Counted from the stretch's first letter, positions 48,550 to 60,788 are shown. The stretch: 64,000 nucleotides of DNA from Aphelenchoides besseyi (GCA_024699855.1 JAMPIQ010000003.1:7750001-7814000), one strand, 5' to 3'. Made by a program: numbers and translations. Notes: generated by a model not told the origin, from the sequence alone.

Positions 48550-51500
48550 ATGGCGACTAAAGACACTGCTCGAGTACTTCGAATTCAATCGAGTGCTGAA
48601 TCGAGACTCCGAGTGAAAGTTCGAGGAAAATCGGTAAACGGTAAGTGACCAAGTTAGTTTTGAGTTGAAATGCTTTTCAGTACGTGGTCGATTTAACGAG
48701 GATCAAGAGGAAACAAAGACTGAGGAGTTGGTTTCTTGTATCAAGTTAATCGATCAACACACAAACGATGACACTGGGGAGTTCGACAAACTTCTCAAGC
48801 TGCTGAATTTGCTCAAAAATGCGACCAAAGAACAACGTGAAGATGATCGAATATTCGACGATTTTCTTAATGGGTGAGCATCTTTCTAGATATTTCAAAC
48901 TCATCATTTTTAGAGTTGGCTCTCGACTATGTAGCGATCTGACGAATATTCGAGCAGCAATGTTTCGGATTCTACGCTACTTGCTCACGAACACCGATCG
49001 TTTACGCCGCTATCTTGAGCGATTAGTTGATGTCTTTGTTGTTCGGTAGTGAAATTGGATTGAAACGTTTATTAGGAGTTTAGATCACTAGACATGTTGA
49101 TATTACCGAAAGAAGAACGTCTGGAAGCTCTTGATCTCGCTGCTCAAATGCTTCTAATGCACGTACGAAGCACAACAAAGATAAACATCGTGCAATATTC
49201 TTATTTTCCACGTTCAATAATGAAATGTATATACGCCGTTGCATTTCAACGTCTTGTTTTCACGGAAACTGGAGAATTGGAACCGAAACTTGACGAGTAA
49301 AAAACGGATTCACTTGTTTGTACAATTGACTTTTAGTTTGAACAAAGCATCTATAGCCGTTTTGTTGGAAGTCGCTGCAATTGATCCGCTATTTACATTG
49401 GAAGTTTGTGGAAGCGATTGGATTCCTCGTATTCTAATTCAACCAGGCGTCGACAATTTAGCTATTTGTTCGCTGGTATGCAAAGTTCTTTCGGTTTGGT
49501 TGGACGATCCTGAGATCAGGAAGCAAGCAAAACTTCAGTTGATTATGGAAGTAAGCGTGAATAAGCTTCTTATACTTTAATGTACTGAGCTCAGCAAATC
49601 TTTTCGCCATTACTAGACCTGGGATTCTTTCATCGAAACGATCAAAAACTTCGAAATGTTCAGAAAGTAACTCGGACATTAGAAACATGTTCGACGATTT
49701 TTCTGAATTTAATGCGAACTTGGCCGGGACTTTTTGCGTGTTCAAGTACCGAATTGCTTTGCGGTTCTGTAGCTTCGCCATTGAAGTTTGTGGTTATCGT
49801 TGTTTTAGTTCTTAAAATACATTCAGACTGTTGAGTTATTTGGGCCAAGTGACCAGCACATCAGCAACGAATTTGACGAAGATTCGCGAGATGGTTATTG
49901 ACGTTTGTTGTGAATTTGTTTCTATGCCCTATTCCGGCAAAACTTTTGCTGATTGGAACGATGCAGCGCTTTTCTATTGTAGGAACCTAAGTTAGTTCGG
50001 TTGAAAATATGTTTAGCTAAAATCCATCTACCCGATCAATACGAATGTTCAATTCGAGATGATTTTGTTGTTGGTGAATTGAACAGCGTCTTTGTTCATG
50101 GAGCCGTAAGTACTAGCATCGAAAAAACTGATTGCTTTTAGAGCGACATTAATTACGTTGACTTGCTTCTTTCGTTTCGAGCCTTAGCGACGTTCATTCT
50201 GATTAACTACGGTTTGGCTCAAGTGAGTCAACGAACGTAACGCTTATTTATGCAAACCTATAGAGTTTGGCTCGTTTGATTTTGATGAATCCAAACGAAC
50301 CGTTGGCATTAAAAGCGACGCTTCTATTGAGCGATTTGTTACGAACTTCGGTTTCGTTTGTACCAAAAAACTGGAAACAATTATTGTTGTCGACTCCGAT
50401 GCTTATTCAACTTCTGACTCAAAGCATGTTAAACACTGTTGCAACTAACAAAAAAGAACATGAGCTGTTGGATTCTGAAACGGTGATACCAAACGTTGAG
50501 TAAGTTTAGATAAGGAGCAAAAGTAGTTGAACTGTAATGCAGAAACACGATCATTCTCCTACAACGTTTGGAGGAGCTGTCGACTATTTCACAGTGTCGA
50601 ACGAGCTATTTGTCTCAATTGAAGTTGGCAAATCTTTTTATTTTGCCAAACAAACCCGGACATAAATACTTTCACTCAACACGCTTTACGGACGATGATG
50701 CAGGTATGTTGATGCAGAAGCATTGGCTTATGTTTTTCGGTTATTGCAGAGCTAGAATCTCGATGTTCTGAAGCTATCTCCAATGCCTTGACAGATACAA
50801 ATCAAAGATGGTTACATGTAGACTACGTACTACGAGCGTTTCATAAGATCCCGCATATGCTCTCTCGTTGGCAACACAACGATAAATGTCACACTTTTTT
50901 CGTTCAGGTTTGCTTACCTTTCTTTCATTAGCTCATCTCGTTTAGATTATCGGGTTTTTTGCTCCTAAACATCAGATGTTTTTGAAAGATGGAATCACAA
51001 CAGAGGTTGTTCGTTCTGGCGAGTCAGCATTTGCACTCATTGTAAAGATGGCTCAATCTGAGCCCTATTACACGGAAATTCTGGAGAATTACATTATTGA
51101 TTTTTGTCGAGAATTGACACAAGTAAGTACAGTAAGGTATTAATTAAAACTTTGATTATACTTTAGGAGAATCTTTATATGGGTACCTTTATGCCTCGTA
51201 ATATTTTGCATACAAACGCTTTTCTCTACTTTGGAATCATGTCCGCAATTGGAAGTAGTTCGTTTGGTTATCGATTGTTGGAGAAGTCGGGATTTTATCA
51301 GCTGTGAGTTTGAGTTTATTAATCGGTTCAACAAAACGAGAGATTAGAAACAACAAGGCGATCGAGAGGAAAAATTGAGAAGATAAGTAATTTTGCTCAT
51401 TTGAATGTTCATGTCAAAGAAGGACTGCAACATGATAGTTTATACAAGATACTCAAGAATCTGAACTCCTTCGACACGTTTCGTTCAATTTCTGAGTACG

Positions 51501-54500
51501 CATAATCCGGTTAATTTAAAACATAAAACAAATGATAATCAAAAATGTGGATATTCGATCTACGGTCGTTGACTAACATAGAAACATCGTTGGATTTGAC
51601 TCAATTTGCCCAAACACTTGTACTTCTCAGCCAACATGCCATCATTTGGTAATCCTGCTGCTGGATTACAGTAGGGTCTGCAATGCTCGAAACCGGGCTC
51701 GAATACGCCGTAAGCCGTACAGCAGGGCGTTGCGTCTTCGTAGCCACTTGCGCAAACCATCATATCAGCAACCTTTGCGATCGGACAACGACCAGTTAGC
51801 ACGGAGAGTTGCAACTAAGCAAACCATTTGGTTAAGTTTGTTAATTCAAAAAAAACTAACGGTTGTAAGTGGTTGATCGTAATTACACAACTGCGAACAT
51901 CCTTCACCCAAACGTTGACAGCAGTTGCGGAAACGTTCGTTTGCAAGTTCTTTTGTGATGCACGGTTCCCAGTTTGGTTGTTTTGGGCACTAAATGGATG
52001 TGCAATTATACGACAAAATCAACTTACTTGTGCAGCTGCAACACGAGCTCCAGCGCCGATAAACGCTTGTTTCTCTAACTGAACTGGTGTAGAATCGATA
52101 CTTCGAGCTTGTTGATCAACCGGAACAGTTGCAATTGCATTGGCACGTGCTGGCTGCAAATAGGAAGCGGGTTGAGGTGGGGGATTGACAAATTGTTGGG
52201 CAGCGTAACCGACGTTCTGTGCTGGTATCTGTTGTTGCGGATTGTAGACTTGACGTGGTCTTTGCAATTCGCCGTTCTGTCCATTCTAAAGTTTTCTACG
52301 TTAGAAAAAGTTGAAAACGCAAAAGACGAACTTGAGCGTAATTTTCCGTTTGAATTTGCGGTTGAACAATTCGTTGTTGAGTATTGTAATTCGTTTGCTC
52401 CGGTTGTTGTGGAATTTGATACGCTGCTTGAGGTAGTGGTGCTTGAGTCGCTGGTGCCAGAGTGGGGAAAGGTGCAAATGTTGGGAATGTTGCAGCTCCA
52501 GTTGGTAATGTCATAGGAGCATGAGTGAACTGAAAGAACAATCAAAAAATTTTCAAATGATTGTTGTAACACCACGTTATATGATGAGTGGAATAAAAAG
52601 TGTACAAATTTGTCCGATAGAGTTTTTGTAGGATGTGAAAGAAAAGTCATTACAATTGATAGTGTTTACATATTTTAGTTTGCAGAATCTTTGTATGGCA
52701 ATAACACCACAACTTGTTATTTGTTGATTTATACAAGAACTTGGTTTTAACTTACTGGTGCAAAAGTTGGGAACGTGAATGGATTGTACGTTCCGGGTTG
52801 TTGGGCTTCAACTTGTTGGGCAGGTTGTTGAGCTTGGAAGGAGTTGTGAAGAAAAGGTTGGAATGGATTGAATAATCCCGATTGTGCGGTATTTGCATTT
52901 GCAGTTTGCGGTTGTGCAAATCCTGGGAACGGAGAACCGTTCATTTGTGAAGGAAACCCGCCAAATGGTTGCATTTGTGGGAATTGAGCAGATGACGGCA
53001 ATTGAACGGTTTGAGAGAATTGTTGGTTGTATTGTTGAGCCGTTGGTGGAGGATTATAAGTTTGAGGAAGATTGTTGTTTGGTTGTTGAATGTGCGGAGT
53101 TTGATTATCGACTTGTTGTTGTTGAGGACTTGGTGCCTGATAAATGCCGTGTTGAGCAGTCTGTTGCGGACCATAAGCACTTTGCGTTTGGCCGTCGGTT
53201 TGACCAAGCGAATGAACTTGTCCTGGAATCTGATAAACAGATGCAGTTGGTTGTCCATGAGCGGCTGTTTTTGGGTTGCCGTTGTAGGTCTAAAAACTGA
53301 TTGGTATCATTTACGTTATGCAAAACTCACTCGTCCAAATGTTTGCGGACAATTGCCGCAGGTTGTTGGACACATTTGAGCAATGAATTGAATAGCACAA
53401 TGCGAACAACGTGCTCGATAACATGATGGTAAATCGGCCAATACGATGCTTGGTAGAATCAAAGCGAAAATTGAGACCCATGTTCGTGGCTTCATCTCTG
53501 TTGGTTCGCCTGAATCAAAACGAAATTTCTACATTAAATCAAAGATTCTGATCACGCGATTACGAAACTAAATGACGTGGTTGTAAATCTTGAGAATGGA
53601 AAGAAATGCAAGTTAATTGCCCGAGGCGATGGATAGAAAAGTCAACGGTTTTCGACACTTGTTCGATTCCACGGCGCCGTTTCGAGTTTAGTCGTTGGCG
53701 AACGAAAACGACTCTCGAGAAGCACAAAAACAATCGGGAGGACGATGCGACATCGTTCCAATGGAATCCACCTCATCATTTCGTTTTCATCATCAGCGAG
53801 ATCCTTTGCAAGCTTATGGTATGAAGAAGATCGCCCGGCGTAATGATGCAGAAGCCGGAGAAATAGAAACAAAACCGGCAGTTGCGATCCCATCGGACTC
53901 AATTGGAAGAAGAAGAGTTGATTGATTCCAACTTATCGTAACAATCGATGATCTAAGCGCTACAATCCGGTTGTTTAAGTGGTCATGTGGGTTAGTAGCT
54001 GTCTATTCGTGTAAAAGCGAAGGTTACTTTCCATTTTGATTCGAGTGCACAAACCAGTATAAAGAAGAGATTCTCGAACAAACGTGAATCAACGAACATT
54101 TCGCTCAAATCTCACGTCTATATCGAAGCTTTGCGGATTTGCGCGAATCAGAAACCGTTGAGCAACGGCGTCCGTTACGACAACAAAGCAATTCGCGGCG
54201 TAAGTGGACAACCGAGTGGTCGAAGACAATCGTCGTTTATGTTTGTTGGCGACTTTGTACTAAAAATCGCTCCGAAATCAACGGGTTAGAATGTGAAAAA
54301 CGAATCTAAAGTCGGGAATTCTCATCAAATATCTTCAATGATCGGAAATTGTGGTAAAGCCGAACCCTCAAGTCGAATTCAACCCCACACTCAATTTCCC
54401 GTCGACGAAACAAGGGCACCGGAAAACGTTAAATTGACGATTTTTGTAAACGACTGCGTCGGATTACGTAGCAGTCGAACGATCTCACTCGTTTGTCATC

Positions 54501-57500
54501 GGAACCTCTTGATTCGGAATAAAGAAGTTAAATTGCTGTCGGCACGTTGCCCTCCGGATCGGCAAATGCCGTTCGAGATTGCGGCGATTAATTTGCGGTG
54601 GATATCATGACTTGGAAGTGAAAACGAGTTTTAATTCCCGAGATAAAAGACGAGAAAACTGAGCGTAAAATCGGTTATGTGACACACGCCTCTGTTGTTG
54701 TTCTTAAAATAGCTAACTAGGAATTTGCGGAAGAGAAACTTCGACAATCAACCTCTTCATTTGAAGTCATCACGACAAGCACACTGCACGCTCGGACACA
54801 CGAAAACTGATCACGTTGATAGACGAATTCACGGATTTCACTCACAAGTTTTTGTTCCGTTCGGCTTACAAAATCGCCATTTCGTTGCGCTTGAGAAATC
54901 GCCCGGCGCTTCTTCTCATCCACGAGATCCTACGCCGCCGGAGGCAAAAACGATTGACAATCGCCTGCGGCTAAACGGCTGCAGCTTTTCTTCGATTTCA
55001 CTTAAGATCGTTCGTTGATGGAATTGGCGCAATTTAGGCGATTGGCATACACGGCTGGAGGTTCTGAAGCGTCTAATTGGTCAACGATTGCCAATAAAAT
55101 GCGTTGAACAAGAAAACGGAACACGTCGACCACAACCAAACCAGTTAGTGAACGAAGAAGTTACAATAATGAAATCGAAATGGTTGTTTCTGAACACGTG
55201 CCATCAAAGGAAAGTAAACGGCTCTCTGGTTGATGTCCGTCGACTACTCCGCTTAAATCCACGAAGTCGATTTGAGAAAAGTGGAATAATCAGATAACCC
55301 GCGAATAGTTTGTAGAAATTTTAATTGAAAAGTAATAAGAACTCGTTCAAATAGCATTCGAATGTAAATTGCTTTTAAATTCTTTTCGTGTACTTGACAT
55401 TGTTTCACACTCAGACGACATTCAATTGACCACTTGATCGACCTTGAAAGTGCCATTCGTAACATTAAGCAATAAACTACAAACTCTCTGAACAACTCTC
55501 GTTTCAGATGCCTTGATTTGATAACTCAGTCATCCGCTTCTTCGATTGAGTACCTCAAACTGGTGATCTCGAGTTTGAATTACAACGGTCCGGAAATCAC
55601 TCGAGTTATCTTGGAAACGGCGTTAACAGCTACGGATGAGAGTGGACGAAAATGGACAACAAGATTCATGGAAGTTCTTCTTTTGTTGAATGTCATTCCC
55701 GATTTTGAAGACTATGGAATGCGTTTGTTGTTTCAACAGTTGGCCGATCCATCAGCTAAGATTATTCGTAGTGCTGTCGAAATACTTAGTCGATGGTTAC
55801 CGGTTGGTCATAAAACTTGTTAATGATAAAATTATTTTTACAGAAATACCCGAATTGTCGACGACTATTGAAAAAAGTTCGATTGGAAAGTTTGGGTGAT
55901 GCCGGCGTTTTACTCGACGCTCATTTACAAAGTGACGAGGAGTGTGTTCGATTTGATATCGAACGTGCTCGTCAATCACTTCAACATTGGATGAATGGAT
56001 TTAACGAGCAGTATGTTCAAATAGTCGAAGAGGAGATGCGTTTGGCATTGACGAATTACAAACGTTCGATGAACGGAAATTTTGCACGACAATCAACGAA
56101 TTCGAAAGCTTGTCATCAAGTAAGGACTCCATATCACATTCTTGCCGCTCTGGCTTCTCACACAATTGGTCAGCAATTGATACAAGATGAAGAAGTAATA
56201 TCGATTCTCTTGTCCCGACTTCGAGCCGATTTAACATCACAACGTTCTGTTGAAGTCAAATCAGCACTCTTGGCTATCAGTCATATTGTTGGTGTTTTGG
56301 ATGAGAGTGAGTTTTAAAAGTTAAAATTAACTATAAGATATTTTAGAAACAGCAAATGAATTGCTTCCTGAAGATACAATAGAAATTTTGTGTGATTACG
56401 CCGAATCATGTCAGATCTTAAGTGTTCGTGGAATCGCATTCTTCGCCATTAACATTGCTGCTCAATCAGCTTGGGGAGTAAGACAACTAACCAAATTGAA
56501 TTGGGAAACAAATCGACATTGGAAAGTTCAAGACGAAGTATTTAACGATGATCACGAACAGCAGTCCAGTAGTAATGATCAAGTGACGTCGAGAAAAAAA
56601 GAAGACAAATTGGACGCACCTGATGATGATCATGAGATACGAAAATCTCGAAGTAACTCGCTTTACACAAGAGCAGGAAACGAGACATTGACAACTCTAA
56701 AACCACGGTGTGTTGTACAATCAAATAACGTTAAAATCTATGGTTTTAGAGCGTCGCCTTCTCGACGTCGCAAAAGCTCTTCGAGTCTCAGTCAACAGCA
56801 AAAATCATCGCTAATGAAGACGGAACGGTTGCAAAACAAAGTCATTGGCGAAGATGAAGATTCTGTTGGATTGGAATGGGAAGAATTTGGTTTGGATTTG
56901 GAATTGTTAAAGCCGTTTATGAACGATTCGATTAAGCCTGAAGAGATTTTGATTAGAAAAGCGTTAAAGGTGAGGCTACCTTCGATTAATCGTTGATCGA
57001 ATTGTAGAGAGATAACAAACCCAATTTCACCGATTCGTACGCAATGAGCACACAGCATTTGCAACGACACTTTGTTTCTTTCGTTGTTGGAATAGGCATC
57101 TACGACAAATTCTGGTTTCTGACCGATACCGAGGTTTGTGTTAAACAAAAAACTATCTGGTAAAGTGAATTTAGCGAGATGAGCTAATCGAATATCGTAA
57201 TGTTCTCCAGAAAGCTGCTGGTCGTCTACGTTTACGTATTCGACCAAAAAAGGAAATGCTCCAAGTGGCATTACGTCATTCACCGACGTGGAGTAAATGG
57301 ACCTGTGTTGCGATGCCAAACGAAATGCATTTGATTAGTCAAGTTGGTTGATGGTCAGTTTTCCCATCTGTTTATTTTGTTTTAGTCCATCTTCAACTTA
57401 ATCGACGAAAATCTGAAGGTGAACCCAAAAAGCAAAGAAACAAACGAAGTGCAAAAAAATGAACATGACACACAAAAATGTCCGTATTGTTTGTTTAAAT

Positions 57501-57899
57501 CGAAATCGCCAAAAACCGTAGGATCATTTCTATCTTCTTTGTTCAACAATTTGACTCTCACTGACAAACATCTTTCCGATTACACAATTCGTCGTGATGA
57601 CATCTTGAATACGATGACGATGCTTGAAGTGCGCGAAGTCCTGTATCAGACGCGATTAGCAAAGTGAGTTTGTATAGCACATTTAACTGATCGAATTTTC
57701 TTGTTTCAGTCATTACCGCGACTCTCCTGTTTTCGAACATCCGTGCATGTATTGGGATGCAATTAATTTGCTTAACGAACTCGATCAAAGCATCGAGGTT
57801 CGCTCTTTCATTCAACAGTTACATTGGAGAGCAATAGCGCAACTTGCCGAACCCAAGAAACCAACTGGTCATGTTAAAATACGCGAAGTTTATTATTAA
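48550..57899 (+). CDS. RICTOR: Rictor, core subunit of TOR complex 2
   Basis: A large HEAT/armadillo-repeat scaffold that defines TORC2 and directs Akt/SGK phosphorylation. The start MATKDTARVLRIQ at 48550 leads into VRGRFNEDQEE. Family-like blocks include MFRILRYLLTNTDRLRRYLERL, AALATFILINYG, LLEKSGFYQL, then after a 4-kb intron (51498-55507) LVISSLNYNGPEITRVILETAL, matching the human LTVSSLDY...RVILSKIL segment. The frame joins exactly (GA then A TGC). Later come the YVQIVEEEMRLALTNYKRSM block and a serine-rich region. Near 57460 an EHDTQKCPYC segment has the H-x4-C-x2-C spacing of the Rictor zinc site, with HPC near 57740 as the likely last ligand. About thirty exons are present; most introns are 35-50 nt. 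AATAAA at 57974. Confidence 0.88.
51498..55507 (+). other. Large Rictor intron hosting an antisense gene
   Basis: The donor GTACGC at 51498 and acceptor TTTCAG at 55507 bound a 4,010-nt intron, about a hundred times the usual length here. It contains the minus-strand DB-module gene at 51560-53495. The remaining 53500-55507 holds no gene I can support and probably includes the promoter of that nested gene. Confidence 0.8.
51560..53495 (-). CDS. Secreted nematode protein with ShKT-like motif, Q/P-rich linker and DB module
   Basis: An extracellular protein of unknown function. The ATG at 53495 gives a signal peptide (MKPRTWVSIFALILPSIVLA). A six-cysteine segment of about 25 residues follows, ending MCPTTCGNC as in ShKT domains. 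The middle, over 250 residues, is low-complexity and rich in Gln, Pro, Ala, Asn and Phe, with recurrent FPTFAP and QQ stretches. The C-terminus is a complete DB module: CPKQPNWEPC, RFRNCCQRLGEGCSQLCNYD, then VCASGYEDATPCCTAYGV, C-x3-C, a further Cys and a final RCF. The module has the twelve-cysteine pattern of the nematode-specific family. Five to six exons with introns of 40-60 nt, except a longer one near 52540-52755. It lies antisense inside a Rictor intron. Confidence 0.85.
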
Positions 57900-57973
57900 C
57901 AAGTTTGTATTGTTCTAATGTTAACATTCCATTCCTTCAACTTATCATCTAGTCAAACCAAATGTACCGGTTA

Positions 57974-57979
57974 AATAAA
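57974..57979 (+). terminator. Polyadenylation signal of Rictor
   Basis: AATAAA 75 nt beyond the Rictor stop. The convergent astacin-like gene ends at 58092. Confidence 0.55.
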
Positions 57980-58091
57980 TTTGGAAATTTGTGTTATTAT
58001 TGACATTAACTATGAAACAAATTCATCAAAAGCCTCAATCGGCACGTTTCCTCGGCACAACACAAGGTCCTTTTCTTAAATCTAAATTGTG

Positions 58092-59988
58092 TTATTGAGA
58101 GAAGTAATACATGTTATTCAAACCTGCATAGCCAACTCGGTCTGGACAATACATCGAGTTTAGTTTGACCGCATCCCATCTGAAATTGACGAACATAAAC
58201 ACATGGCTTAAGACAAAATCACCTTGTTAATAGGCCGGTTCTTTGTCCAGCTCCAATTTCCGATTTTTTTCTAGCCGGACAGTAGATGGTCATATCGAAC
58301 CAGTTACGTGCAGCTGCTGGAACGGTTATCGATTCCGGATCGAATGGAAAGTTTAATTGTTCGGGTGAAAAGTTGGGTTTTCGTTTTGTCTTAACCTGAC
58401 CAACAGGTTGGATGTACGAGATTGCGTCGGGTCTCAGATATTCTTCGTGATAGCCCATGAATCTGAGAAGTTGATCCATGATCATGCCACGCGAGTTATT
58501 GAAATTCGGTTCGTTTAAGGCTTTTTCTGTCAAATACAAAATCGATCTTTGTGCAACGTCTTCGACTTTGTTGTCCGTGTAACCAGAGAACTTTTTGCTT
58601 TTGCGAATGACAACATACGGTCGGTCACTTTCCCAACGATCAGCGTGATACCTAAATATCGAATTTTGTTTTCTCGGTTTGAACGTTAAGCCTATTTTTC
58701 AAACAGACAACTGAATAAAAAAAATAGCGAATTTTCGTCACATTTCTTATCGCCTTACAAGGAGAAGTCCTAAGTGATCCCCGACAGTTTTGGCTGAATT
58801 ATATATCAGTCTACGCGTAATTTTACGCTGATTTCGAATATCATGCTCATTTTTGCTCAATCGCAAAACTGACCGAGTTATTGGCCAAAAAACAAAAACA
58901 CTAATATTGTCAAAATCGTAATATAGATTGCTGATTATCGTATGAAGTCCGTTTATTATTATCTCACTTCATTATGGAGATATTGGCCGTCTTACTTGGC
59001 CGAAATCCATTCCGGGTTATGGTCCGCTGGACTTCCCTTGGAAGTGTGAGCTGCAACAGTCGAGTGAGTAAGTGGTGGGCTTGCGAACTCTTTTGGAGGT
59101 TGCGAGTTCGATTCTCTCTGTTGTCGAATGCAAGTTGCTGTCTTGTATCCACAAAGCAAAAAGGAAAAGAGTGAATAGTAGGTGACTACGAGGGATCCAA
59201 CCGACTTTTTTTTCTCACTTTTTGGAGTCGTTTTGGTAGAACGCAGCACTTGAGAGTGACGGTCGAAGGAATCGAACTCGCAACCTCCAAAAGAGTTCGC
59301 AAGCCCACCACTTACTCACTCGACTGTTGCAGCTCACACTTCCAAGGGAAGTCCAGCGGACCATAACCCGGAATGAATTTCGGCCAAGTAAGACGGCCAA
59401 TATCTTCATAATGAAGTGAGATAAGAATAAAAGAATTTCATCAAGATAATCAGCGTAAAATTGCGCGTAGACTGATATATAATTCAGCCAAAACTGGCGG
59501 GGACTATTCAGAACCTCTTCTTGTTAGTTCTGTTGTTCAATACCTGGAATTCAATAGCTCAAGATGAACTTACCAAGGCTTATAATCGAGCTCGTTGAAT
59601 CTAACAAACAAATTAGTATCATGCATATGTTGACTTACTTAATGCAAGTTCTTCGCGCAATCTGATAAAAAGCGTCTTTGATTACCTCACGTTCTCGTTC
59701 ACTAAGACTCGGCCACAAGTAGACGTCTTGATTTGCAGTTCTAAATACAATAAACTGCGGTGTTAACAACAGGCTGACATACCGTTCTGAATATCGCTCT
59801 TCATCAAATTCAACATCATTTGGTGAAAATGTTCTAGCGCCGGAAATCTTCAACTGTTGCTGATCAGAAAGTTCAAACTACATACTCACTCTGCACTTCT
59901 TCCTAGGCCCGATCTCAATGGTCTCGTCTTCCGTTGCAATTGCACCTACTAACCCAAGAAACAACAACGAGCAGGTGAGCAATTTCAT
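58092..59988 (-). CDS. Secreted astacin-like protein without catalytic residues (pseudoprotease)
   Basis: The ATG at 59988 gives a signal peptide (MKLLTCSLLFLGLVGAIATE). After a short pro-region the astacin fold can be followed: YLWPSLSEREREVIKDAFYQI and RRTCIKF near residues 65-95, a PYVVI segment, then the active-site helix region near residue 160. There the HExxHxxGFxHE motif of astacins reads DQLLRFMGYHEE; all three zinc histidines and the catalytic glutamate are replaced or displaced, though RPD and the next Tyr remain. The Met-turn SIMHY is SITVP. The domain closes with AGQRTGLLTRWDAVKLNSMYC, matching the astacin end. Length is about 270 residues. Introns are 30-45 nt apart from a 922-nt intron (58652-59573) that holds a fold-back element. 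Function as an enzyme is unlikely; binding or regulatory roles are possible. Confidence 0.82.
58962..59114 (+). repeat. Inner inverted-repeat arm, left, tRNA-like
   Basis: A 153-bp arm nearly identical to the reverse complement of 59269-59421. It ends with a B-box-like GGTTGCGAGTTCGATTC. Confidence 0.85.
59269..59421 (-). repeat. Inner inverted-repeat arm, right, tRNA-like
   Basis: Partner of 58962-59114 in opposite orientation, with two apparent differences. The 154-bp loop between the arms has no recognised content. Confidence 0.85.
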
Positions 59989-60788
59989 CAGCTTTGATAG
60001 TGAACAGAAAATATCACGGAAAATCAAACGATCTTCTGACATAAAATGTCGTTCTTCTTCGCAAGTGCATTGTTATTGTTCTTCCGATTTGACTGCCGAT
60101 CAAAACGTTTGTTTGCGCGAATGCGCGATAAATCCGAGAGATTTGGGTCAAAACCATGTTCTTCGGCATTTGTTCGTTCAACGACAATTCACATTCAACG
60201 TCTCTCAACTTCAAATGACGGTTATAATTCTAAGCTACAAAAATCCGTTCAAAGTTTTCTGCATGACCATCGAGCTCTTCCGACGATGTTTCTCGTCGGC
60301 ATCAACTTTACGCAATTTAGAACACGGTTGAAGTGTTTGAAGGACATCTTCCGTCAATTAAACCCATTTGCAATGTTGGAATTTAATCTGAACTGTTAGC
60401 TAGCAGTCGCTTTCTTGTTGCGAATACACTCGATCTTATCGACAGTTTGAAATTAAGATCAGGAAACTCAACGAGTTGACGGCGTTAGAGTACGAACATA
60501 TGAAATCTCTCGATTAAAATGACACACAAAGAGATGTCTCGGAAGTTGGTATCCAAAGGACGATATGAGGAAAATGTTCTAACCGAGTTTGATTCTAAGT
60601 ATGCAGCCACCGAACAAACTCAAGTAAATTTATAGAACTTGACGACCTTTGACAGAAATCGTTGTTCTCGTGACAGAACGCAAAAAAGGCGCGAGCGCTT
60701 CGGAGATCGAAATTCGAGCATTCCGCTACTGACACAATTTTCTCTGTTCGTGTTCAAGTGAAGCGAATAATTTGAATCCTCAGTCGAG
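59989..60788. other. Divergent upstream region of astacin-like gene and MCM2
   Basis: About 800 bp between two divergent starts. A plus-strand frame at 59918-60331 begins with ATG inside the antisense of the astacin-like first exon and encodes a cysteine-containing stretch after a dibasic site (see findings). A 38-codon frame begins at about 60520. Neither has enough support to call as a gene. Confidence 0.45.

Larger units (their letters stand above)
58776..59513. mobile_element. Fold-back element with nested inverted repeats and tRNA-like arms
   Basis: Two nested inverted repeats are present. The outer pair, about 56 bp (58778-58833 and 59448-59510), shares GTTTTGGCTGAATTATATAT and the following 30 nt with few differences. 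The inner pair, 153 bp (58962-59114 and 59269-59421), differs at about two positions. Each inner arm ends with a block containing GAGGTTGCGAGTTCGATTC, which resembles a tRNA T-arm/B box preceded by an A-box-like segment. There is no long ORF. The element lies in an intron of the astacin-like gene. A non-autonomous DNA transposon, or two tRNA-derived SINEs head to head, are both possible. Confidence 0.75.

Noticed and set aside
56792..57319. 175-codon minus-strand frame
   Set aside because: It is the reverse of Rictor exons, whose plus-strand frame carries the family sequence.
59090..59116. A functional tRNA gene
   Set aside because: The T-arm/B-box resemblance is good, but the acceptor and anticodon stems do not pair convincingly, and the sequence is part of an inverted-repeat element.
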